Shown piece after piece: positions 1 to 4,832 of a stretch of DNA of 5,925 nt. Below the pieces are notes generated by a model that did not search any database, was not told where the DNA came from, and was given only the letters and a program-made list of their open reading frames with translations. The stretch covers positions 1-5,925 of the forward strand of contig BQJV01000222.1 in the NCBI GenBank assembly GCA_021604885.1, read 5' to 3'. The translations under genes were made by a program, and so were the position numbers. This DNA comes from Acidimicrobiales bacterium. Its GTDB lineage: Bacteria > Actinomycetota > Acidimicrobiia > Acidimicrobiales > Aldehydirespiratoraceae. Every line of letters starts with the position of its first letter. Positions within the stretch are counted from its first letter, which is position 1.

Positions 1-459
1 CACCCGGAGCGGATGCTGCTGGGTTATCCGCTCGACGAAGTCGGCTTCCCCCTCGGGCCCCAGCGCGTCGATGACGGCTTTCGCGCTCGTGGAGACGATC
101 TCGTCGAGACGCTCGATGCCGCGCGGGGTGAAGTAGCCACTGGCCACCTTGCGGAACATCCGATGGTCCGGCGGGTCCATCTCGATGATCGTCTTCATGA
201 GCCCGGCGAACTCGCTCTCCTCGGCGTTGCGGGCCTGCTGGTCGGTGAGCAGGACGATGCCTTCCCCGTTGCAGAAGTCGTCCGGGCGTCCGGAGATCTC
301 GACGATGTCGGCGTGACGGGTCACCGCCCAGAAGGACTGATACCCCTCGGGTTCGAAGCGGGTGAGAGGCTGCGCCCGCAACTCGCGCCACTGTTCCCAC
401 GGCGGCCCTGCCGCTCCGTAGTACTCCGGTGAGATGAGATCGAGTCCGTCGACAGCCAT
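1..459 (-). CDS. Cytochrome P450, N-terminal part (cut by left window edge)
   Basis: Reading the minus strand from the ATG at 459-457 gives 153 open codons running off the left edge. The visible part matches the N-terminal third of a soluble actinobacterial cytochrome P450 (usual length about 400 residues). Key signs are FWAVTRHADIVEIS (residues 43-56) in the beta-1/helix B region and MDPPDHRMFRKVASGYFTPR (94-113). The latter is the helix C motif, whose His99 and Arg103 are at the positions that normally contact the haem propionates. The I-helix, ExxR and haem-cysteine motifs lie outside the window, so activity cannot be judged. No signal or membrane anchor is seen, so it should be cytosolic and need ferredoxin and a reductase. 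The style recalls steroid/fatty-acid type P450s of Actinobacteria (CYP124/125/142-like), but the substrate is unknown. An AGGG lies 7 bases before the start (467-470, minus strand); the same bases also fit a TANNNT -10 box (466-471). The gene is divergent from the GntR operon. Confidence 0.93.
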   Translation of the reverse strand, partial: MAVDGLDLISPEYYGAAGPPWEQWRELRAQPLTRFEPEGYQSFWAVTRHADIVEISGRPDDFCNGEGIVLLTDQQARNAEESEFAGLMKTIIEMDPPDHRMFRKVASGYFTPRGIERLDEIVSTSAKAVIDALGPEGEADFVERITQQHPLRV

Positions 460-491
460 GTCGAAACCCTAGGTCGTGCGTCGCGGCGGAC

Positions 492-508
492 GCCCGTTCG
501 TGACGGGC
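492..508. repeat. Inverted repeat GCCCGT-N5-ACGGGC
   Basis: Six-base arms are perfectly complementary around a five-base centre (TCGTG). The repeat lies 33 bases upstream of the P450 start codon, where a repressor or activator could act on the P450 promoter. In GC-rich DNA such a repeat can arise by chance, and no second copy was seen, so an operator role is only possible. Confidence 0.35.
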
Positions 509-567
509 CGTCGGCGGGGTGAACCGAACCTGGCCTCCGGCCGACAGATGCCCACAAGGCGATGCTC

Positions 568-578
568 ATCCGACGGAT
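568..578. repeat. Short palindrome ATCCG-A-CGGAT
   Basis: Five-base arms flank a single central A. It lies 37 bases upstream of the preferred GntR start codon, close to where a -35 region would be if transcription begins at or near 616. An ATACCG hexamer starts at 577 and recurs at 620 inside the larger palindrome, so the two could be related regulator sites. The short length makes chance a serious alternative. Confidence 0.3.
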
Positions 579-601
579 ACCGGCTGGAAACGGGCACTTC
601 C

Positions 602-607
602 TAGCTT
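602..607 (+). promoter_or_regulatory. Possible -10 box (TAGCTT) for a leaderless GntR operon transcript
   Basis: TAGCTT fits the TANNNT pattern and ends 8 bases before the ATG at 616. That is the distance expected if transcription starts at the start codon itself. The idea is supported by the absence of any ribosome binding site before 616. There is no recognisable -35 box 17-18 bases upstream, so the call is weak. Confidence 0.25.
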
Positions 608-615
608 GCGCTGCC

Positions 616-1326
616 ATGTATACCGATCGGTACACGGGCAGCGAGGGAATCGACGACACCGTCGGCTCCCGCGGCGCGTGGGCATATGCCGAGCTCAAAC
701 GTCGGCTCCTCGCCGGTGATCATCCGCTCGGCCGGCGGCTGGGGGAAGCGGCGCTCGGCAAGACGCTCGGCGTCTCTCGCACCCCTATTCGTGATGCTCT
801 CGCCCGACTTCACGCCGAAGGGCTCGTCGTGCGGCTGCCGGAGGGCGGCTACTCCCCGTCGGTTCCCGATCTCCACACGGTCGCCGAGCTGTACGAGATC
901 CGGCGTCATCTGGAGTTCGGCGCGCTCCGCCGGGGGAGCCACGACCGCAGCCGGTTGCAGGTCCTGGCGGCCGAGTGGGCGGAGATCACGGGTCCGGCAA
1001 CCGACCGTGAGACGAGCCCCGACTTCGTCCTTCAGGACGAAGGATTCCATCTCGCCCTCGCCGAAGCGGCGGGCAACCACGCGCTCGTCGAACATCTCCG
1101 CGGCGTCAACGAACGGATCCGGTCGGTGCGCATGCACGACTTCCTGACCGCCGACCGGGTCACTCGCACGATCGTCGAACACCGGTCGATCGTGGAGAGC
1201 CTGCTCGAGGACGATCCGGCGCGAGCCGAGCGGGAACTGGCCGGGCATCTGGAGATCTCCGAGCGAGTCGTGGCCGACCGGGCCGCCGCCGCGGTCGGTC
1301 GGATGATGGTCGGTGGTGACGGATGA
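616..1326 (+). CDS. GntR-family transcriptional regulator, FadR/FCD subfamily
   Basis: A 236-residue DNA-binding regulator in two parts. Residues about 22-82 form the GntR winged helix-turn-helix, with the recognition helix at SRTPIRDALARL (54-65) and the wing at RLPEGGYSPSV (73-83). Residues about 88-222 form the all-helical FCD effector domain. Its usual metal-binding set is visible as Asp141 and His145 (in DEGFHLALAEAAGNH), His189 and His211. Such domains typically bind a small metabolite, often a carboxylate, through that metal. Only two in-frame starts exist, ATG at 562 and ATG at 616, because an in-frame stop lies at 520. I prefer 616, which gives the usual short lead into the helix-turn-helix; AAGG before 562 is only two bases away and too close to act as a ribosome binding site. 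Neither start has a good site, so a leaderless mRNA is possible. The stop overlaps the ATPase start (ATGA), so the regulator is co-transcribed with the transporter and probably controls it. A palindrome covers its first codons. Confidence 0.95.
   Translation: MYTDRYTGSEGIDDTVGSRGAWAYAELKRRLLAGDHPLGRRLGEAALGKTLGVSRTPIRDALARLHAEGLVVRLPEGGYSPSVPDLHTVAELYEIRRHLEFGALRRGSHDRSRLQVLAAEWAEITGPATDRETSPDFVLQDEGFHLALAEAAGNHALVEHLRGVNERIRSVRMHDFLTADRVTRTIVEHRSIVESLLEDDPARAERELAGHLEISERVVADRAAAAVGRMMVGGDG
618..635. promoter_or_regulatory. Candidate operator palindrome in the first codons of the GntR gene
   Basis: GTATACCGATCGGTACAC is an 18-base inverted repeat with one mismatched pair, built on the perfect 12-base core TACCGATCGGTA (621-632). 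It begins on the G of the ATG at 616 and covers codons 1-7. It carries outer GT and AC ends, in line with the loose GT-Nx-AC pattern of many GntR-family operators. Binding here would block transcription just after its start, giving autoregulation of the regulator and transporter together. Target identity is inference; an unrelated regulator could use it. Confidence 0.5.
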
Positions 1327-2825
1327 GCGGATCACCGATGCTCGAGGTTCGCGGCGTGACCGTGCGCTTCGGATCGCTCGTCGCCAACGATCGGGTCGAC
1401 CTCCGGGTGTTCGCCGGCGAGGTCCACGCCCTGCTCGGAGAGAACGGCGCGGGCAAGAGCACCTTGATGAAGGTCCTGTACGGACTCAACCCGATCGCCG
1501 AGGGGACGATCGTGGTCGACGGTGAGGTCACGGCGATCGCGGAGCCCGCCGATGCCCGGCGGTTGGGCATCGGCATGGTGTTCCAGGACCTGCGGCTCGT
1601 GCCCGCCCTCACCGTCGCGGAGAACATCGCGCTGGCGCTGGACGGACGTCGCCACGCCGATCGCGCGACGCGTGCGGCGGTCCTTGAGGCGGGCGACAGG
1701 TTCGCGTTGCACGTGGATCCCGACGAGATCGTGCGGAATCTGTCGCTGGCCGAGCGTCAGCGCGTCGAGATCCTGCGAGTGCTGATGGTGGGCGCGCGCG
1801 TGGTGATCCTGGACGAGCCCACCAGCGCCCTCGCGCCACAGGAGGTCGATGCGCTCTTCGCCACCGTCGACGAACTCCGCCGGCGGGGGCTGGCCGTGGT
1901 GTTGATCACCCACAAGCTCCGCGAGGCCCGGGCGAACGCCGACCGGCTCACCGTGCTGCGGCGAGGCAAGACGGTCGTCGAGGGAATCCACCCCGCCGAG
2001 CTCGACGACGACCAGCTCGTCGAGGCGATGGTGGGCCACACGGTCAAGCCCCTGACGGGTGCCCCGGGCGCGGCCCGGCCCGGGACGCCCGCCCTCCAGT
2101 TGCGCGGGGTCGACATCGCCGCCGATCGCGGCGGCCTGGCACTCCGCGATGTCGATCTCGACGTCGCCGCCGGCGAGTGGGTCGGCATCGCCGGAGTCGC
2201 CGGAAGCGGGCAGCGCGAACTGTACGAGGCGGTCCTCGGGCTGCGTCCCGTCCGGAGTGGGCAGATTCACGTGAACGGAACGTGGGTGCACCGCGACGGA
2301 CCGCGGGTGGCCCTTGCCGCCGGTGCCGTCGGCATACCCGAGGATCCGATCGCGGACGGCGTGGTGCCCGAGATGTCGGTCCTGCAGACCCTCAGCCTGG
2401 GGCGGAAGCTCCCGACCCGTCTGTTGCGGGTCGACTGGGGGGCCGTCTCCGAGTGGGCGAAGGGTCTCGCCGAGCTGGATGCGCTCTCCGTCGCCGCCCT
2501 CGACCGCCAGGTCGCGACCCTCTCGGGCGGCAACATCCAGCGGGTCTTCTATGCCCGCGCGCTCGCCGCCGACGCGTCGCTGTTGGTGCTCGCCTATCCG
2601 AGCCGGGGTCTCGACATCAGCACGGTGCGAACCGGATTGTCCCTGGTCCGCGAACGATGCGAGGCCGGTGCGGGCGTCCTGATGATCTCCGAGGACCTCG
2701 ACGAACTGCTCGCAGTCTGTGATCGCATCGTCGTGCTCCACGACGGTGACGCCGTGGCATCGGTGGCGGCCGGGGAGACGGATCGGCGCGAACTCGGTCA
2801 ACTCATGCTGGGGGCGGTGGCCTGA
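1323..2825 (+). CDS. Double-domain ABC transporter ATP-binding protein, nucleoside/BMP type
   Basis: A 500-residue cytosolic ATPase with two fused ABC domains, the usual size and plan for NupO/RbsA-like proteins. Domain 1 has Walker A GENGAGKST (39-47), Q-loop Gln88 (VFQDL), a signature-like LSLAERQ (140-146), Walker B with catalytic Glu165 (VILDEPTSAL) and His197 (ITHKL). Domain 2 is degenerate where this family usually is: Walker A reads GVAGSGQRE (291-299) with Gln297 in place of Lys, the Walker B region reads LAYPSRGLD (423-431) with no acidic catalytic pair, and the H-loop reads SEDLDE. Its own signature LSGGNIQ (400-406) is intact. One composite site (domain 1 Walker motifs with domain 2 signature) should therefore hydrolyse ATP and the other should be weak or only bind. 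A Gly/Pro/Ala-rich linker (about 245-256) joins the domains. The start at 1323 is favoured by the ATGA overlap; ATG at 1338 is an alternative. Weak ribosome binding suggests coupling to the regulator's translation. Confidence 0.96.
   Translation: MSGSPMLEVRGVTVRFGSLVANDRVDLRVFAGEVHALLGENGAGKSTLMKVLYGLNPIAEGTIVVDGEVTAIAEPADARRLGIGMVFQDLRLVPALTVAENIALALDGRRHADRATRAAVLEAGDRFALHVDPDEIVRNLSLAERQRVEILRVLMVGARVVILDEPTSALAPQEVDALFATVDELRRRGLAVVLITHKLREARANADRLTVLRRGKTVVEGIHPAELDDDQLVEAMVGHTVKPLTGAPGAARPGTPALQLRGVDIAADRGGLALRDVDLDVAAGEWVGIAGVAGSGQRELYEAVLGLRPVRSGQIHVNGTWVHRDGPRVALAAGAVGIPEDPIADGVVPEMSVLQTLSLGRKLPTRLLRVDWGAVSEWAKGLAELDALSVAALDRQVATLSGGNIQRVFYARALAADASLLVLAYPSRGLDISTVRTGLSLVRERCEAGAGVLMISEDLDELLAVCDRIVVLHDGDAVASVAAGETDRRELGQLMLGAVA
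2064..2078 (+). repeat. GC-only inverted repeat in the inter-domain linker codons
   Basis: CCGGGC-GCG-GCCCGG is a perfect six-base stem with a three-base loop made only of G and C. It falls on the codons for the linker between the two ATPase domains (about residues 248-252). It may be just a by-product of Pro/Gly/Ala/Arg codons in GC-rich DNA, or a structure that slows ribosomes between domains. Nothing further supports a function. Confidence 0.3.
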
Positions 2826-3871
2826 TGCTCCAGGCACCCCCACGTCGGTCGGCGCTCGCAACGCTCGACTCCGGTCCGGTCCGCACGGCGGGTTCCGTGG
2901 CCGCCGCGGCCATCGTCTTCGCCCTGCTCCTGATCGCGAACGGGACCGACCCCGTCGAGGGCTATCGCGCGATGTGGGATTCGGTGACGCGCGACAGCAA
3001 CTCGTTCGGTGACGTGCTCGTGCGCCTCACGCCGTACCTGCTCGCCGCGCTCGCGGTGGTGGTGCCCGCACGCGCCGGCATGTTCAACATCGGCGGTGAG
3101 GGACAACTCCTCATCGGCGCGGTGGGCGCGATGGTGGCGGCCAACACGCTCGATCAGGCGGTCGGTCGGGGTCCGACGCTGGTCTGCATGGCGATCGCCG
3201 GAATGCTCGCCGCTGCGCTCTGGCCCGGGATCGCCGCCGCGTTCCGCGAGTGGACCGGCACGAACGAAGCCATGAGCACGTTGCTGTTGAACTATGTGGC
3301 GGCGCTGATCCTCGCCTGGCTGGTGTTCGGGAGATGGAAGGACCCGGCGGCTGCCGGGTACCCGCGCACGCGGATCCTCGACGACGTCGAGTCGCTTCCG
3401 CTGCTGTGGGGCCGCGTGCACATCGGAATCCTGATCGCCCTCGGCGCGGCCGTGTCGGTGTGGGCGGTGCTCCGGTACACGAGCTGGGGATTCCGCCTCG
3501 GCGTCCTCGGTGGCAACGCCGAGGCAGCGAGACGGGCGGGATTGCGCACCGGTCGACTCTCGGCTTCGGCCCTCATGGTCGGCGGCGCGCTCGCCGGGTT
3601 GGGCGGGATGCTCCAGGTCTCGGGTGTCGAACAGCAACTGCGCCCGGGGTTGATGAGTGGCTACGGCTTCATCGGCGTCCTCGCCGCGTGGATGGTTCGT
3701 CATCACCCCCTCAAGGCGATCCTCTCGGCGGGGCTGCTGGCCGCCATCGCCGTCGGCGGCAACGGTCTGAAGATCCGAGCCGGGCTGTCCGGAGCCTCCG
3801 TGAACATCCTGATGGCGCTCATGCTCCTCGCGGTCCTCGGTTGGGGAACGCCCCGACGGAGGACGGTGTGA
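2825..3871 (+). CDS. ABC transporter permease, BPD_transp_2 family (NupP/YufP-like)
   Basis: A 348-residue integral membrane protein, the longer of the two channel subunits. A short cytosolic N-terminus with basic residues leads into a first membrane segment near 22-38; further hydrophobic stretches lie near 68-82, 94-108, 118-139, 152-168, 197-216, 246-265, 297-310 and 324-339. Family hallmarks are RAGMFNIGGEGQ (83-94), GTNEAMSTLLLNY (145-157), GNAEAARRAGL (230-240) and GYGFIGVLAA (279-288). The GTNE...LLNY and GYGF motifs mark this as the NupP/BmpF-type partner rather than the NupQ type. It should pair with the next gene's product to move the substrate across the membrane. The start overlaps the ATPase stop by one base (TGATG), and a G-run at 2810-2814 may help ribosomes re-start. 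The 18-residue stretch before the first membrane segment is variable in such proteins. Substrate identity is by family only. Confidence 0.95.
   Translation: MLQAPPRRSALATLDSGPVRTAGSVAAAAIVFALLLIANGTDPVEGYRAMWDSVTRDSNSFGDVLVRLTPYLLAALAVVVPARAGMFNIGGEGQLLIGAVGAMVAANTLDQAVGRGPTLVCMAIAGMLAAALWPGIAAAFREWTGTNEAMSTLLLNYVAALILAWLVFGRWKDPAAAGYPRTRILDDVESLPLLWGRVHIGILIALGAAVSVWAVLRYTSWGFRLGVLGGNAEAARRAGLRTGRLSASALMVGGALAGLGGMLQVSGVEQQLRPGLMSGYGFIGVLAAWMVRHHPLKAILSAGLLAAIAVGGNGLKIRAGLSGASVNILMALMLLAVLGWGTPRRRTV
3858..3863 (+). promoter_or_regulatory. Ribosome binding site GGAGGA for the second permease
   Basis: GGAGGA lies within the last codons of the first permease and ends 7 bases before the ATG at 3871. 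It fixes that ATG as the start, although the reading frame stays open for over 600 bases upstream. Confidence 0.85.
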
Positions 3872-4788
3872 TGCTCCTCGAGTCCGTTCTCGTCGGCGCG
3901 GTTCGCGGTGGTACCTCGCTCGTCTTCGCGACGCTGGGGGAGACGGTGAGCGAGCGGTCGGGCGTGATCAACCTCGGCACCGAGGGCTCGATGCTCGCGG
4001 GGGCCCTCACTGCCTACGCCGTGGGCATCGAGACCGGCAGCGCCTGGCTCGGCGTCGCCGCGGGAATGGTGGCCGGCGCCGCGCTGGCGATGGTCCACGG
4101 CTTCCTGGTCCTGCGCCGCGGTGCCAATCAGATCGCCACCGGTCTGGCCGTGACGTTCCTCGGACTCGGGCTCACCTCCCTGTTCGGCCAGAGCTACGTG
4201 TCTCAGGGCGTCCAGGGGTTCTCGACCCACGCCGTCCCCGGCGTGTCGGAGCTTCCCTTCGTCGGTCCGATCCTCTTCGACCACGATCCGCTGACCTACG
4301 TCTCGTTCGTCATCGTCCCGATCGTCTCGTTCGGGCTGTTCCGAACCGGTGTCGGTCTGCGCCTCCGCTCGGCCGGCGAGCGACCCGAGGTGCTGGAGAC
4401 GATGGGCACATCGCCCGAACGGTTGCGCTGGCTCGCACTGGCGGTGGGTGGAGGCCTGGCCGGCGTCGGTGGCGCTCAGCTGGCGACCGCCTTCGCCCGG
4501 ACCTGGTCGGAGGACATGGTCGCCGGACGCGGCTTCATCGCCGTCGCCCTCGTGATATTCGCCGGGTGGAGTCCCGCGATGACGATCGTGGGCGCGTATC
4601 TCTTCTCCGGCGCGGTCGCCTTCCAGCTCGAGCTGCAGGCCCGCGGCACGGACATCTCCATCTTCATCCTCGATGCCATCCCCTACGTGATCGTGCTCGT
4701 CGTGCTGGCGGCACTCAGCCGACGTCGCCGGTTCGCCATGCCGGAAGCGCTCGAGTCGGTCTTCGACGTGCAATCGAGCGCGCCGTGA
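3871..4788 (+). CDS. ABC transporter permease, BPD_transp_2 family (NupQ/YufQ-like)
   Basis: A 305-residue membrane protein, the shorter channel subunit. Hallmarks of the NupQ/BmpG type are ERSGVINLGTEGSMLAGA (28-45), GANQIATGLAVTFLGLGLT (84-102), GERPEVLETMG (169-179) and GRGFIAVALVIFAGWSP (219-235). Hydrophobic stretches lie near 4-20, 38-52, 58-80, 90-106, 142-157, 187-205, 221-250 and 265-282, followed by a basic SRRRR cytosolic tail. The start at 3871 is set by the GGAGGA site and by the one-base overlap with the preceding stop (TGATG). An upstream ATG at 3250 in the same frame would give a 512-residue protein, but its extra 207 residues are hydrophilic, unlike any permease, and merely shadow the first permease gene. 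The protein should form a heterodimeric channel with the preceding permease. Family assignment is firm; the substrate is inferred as nucleoside or purine. Confidence 0.96.
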   Translation: MLLESVLVGAVRGGTSLVFATLGETVSERSGVINLGTEGSMLAGALTAYAVGIETGSAWLGVAAGMVAGAALAMVHGFLVLRRGANQIATGLAVTFLGLGLTSLFGQSYVSQGVQGFSTHAVPGVSELPFVGPILFDHDPLTYVSFVIVPIVSFGLFRTGVGLRLRSAGERPEVLETMGTSPERLRWLALAVGGGLAGVGGAQLATAFARTWSEDMVAGRGFIAVALVIFAGWSPAMTIVGAYLFSGAVAFQLELQARGTDISIFILDAIPYVIVLVVLAALSRRRRFAMPEALESVFDVQSSAP

Positions 4789-4814
4789 ACCCACTCCCAC
4801 CGAACTCAACAACC

Positions 4815-4830
4815 CGAACCTGGAGGTTCG
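4815..4830 (+). promoter_or_regulatory. Inverted repeat enclosing the lipoprotein gene's Shine-Dalgarno
   Basis: CGAACCTGGAGGTTCG has perfect seven-base complementary arms around GG. As RNA it can fold into a six-pair stem with a TGGA loop. The GGAGG at 4822-4826 is partly in the loop and partly in the 3' arm, so folding would mask the ribosome binding site. It sits in the only real gap of the operon. It could tune translation of the binding protein, or protect the 3' part of the mRNA after processing. No T-run follows, so it is not a standard terminator. Confidence 0.5.
4822..4826 (+). promoter_or_regulatory. Ribosome binding site GGAGG for the BMP lipoprotein
   Basis: GGAGG is placed 6 bases before the ATG at 4833, a near-ideal site. 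It is the best-spaced site before any gene in the window and fits the high level usually needed for a binding protein. It overlaps the inverted repeat at 4815-4830. Confidence 0.85.
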
Positions 4831-4832
4831 TC

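Larger units (their letters stand above)
460..615. promoter_or_regulatory. Divergent intergenic control region between P450 and GntR operon
   Basis: This 156-base stretch separates two divergent start codons and must hold both promoters. It encodes nothing convincing. It contains several short inverted repeats: GCCCGT-N5-ACGGGC (492-508), GGCC-TCC-GGCC (532-542) and ATCCG-A-CGGAT (568-578), with the strongest palindrome just beyond at 618-635. I found no clear TTGACA-like -35 box for either gene. TANNNT hexamers lie 6 bases (P450 side, 466-471) and 8 bases (GntR side, 602-607) before the start codons, which is the spacing of leaderless actinobacterial genes. That it is a promoter region is near certain from the gene arrangement; the individual elements are guesses. 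Confidence 0.7.

Noticed and set aside
13..432. Plus-strand ORF opposite the P450
   Set aside because: The minus strand gives a clear P450 helix C motif with start codon; the plus-strand reading has no recognisable feature.
492..508. Terminator for a transcript in the divergent region
   Set aside because: Both neighbouring genes point away from it, and no T-run follows on either strand.
524..533. CCGAACCTGG shared by the two intergenic regions (524-533 and 4814-4823)
   Set aside because: A repeated 10-mer is expected by chance several times in about 6 kb; flanks do not match, so it is not called a shared operator.
562..615. Longer start for the GntR regulator at ATG 562
   Set aside because: AAGG is only two bases from this ATG, and the 18 added residues (MLIRRIPAGNGHF...) do not resemble a GntR N-terminus. 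Not excluded, but 616 is preferred.
1332..2861. Long minus-strand ORFs (1332-2861, 601-1335, 2798-3706, 3703-4812, 4806-5657)
   Set aside because: All lie opposite well-recognised plus-strand genes, translate to Arg/Asp/Gly/His-rich sequence without domains, and are the usual antisense shadows of GC-rich codon use.
3250..3870. In-frame upstream extension of the second permease, giving a 512-residue ORF from ATG 3250
   Set aside because: The extra 207 residues are Arg/Gly/Pro-rich and hydrophilic, lie wholly over the first permease gene in another frame, and the GGAGGA site plus TGATG overlap fix the true start at 3871.
4789..4832. Rho-independent terminator or purine riboswitch before the lipoprotein gene
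   Set aside because: The 44-base gap has only a short stem with no T-run, and it is too short for a purine riboswitch with its three-helix core.
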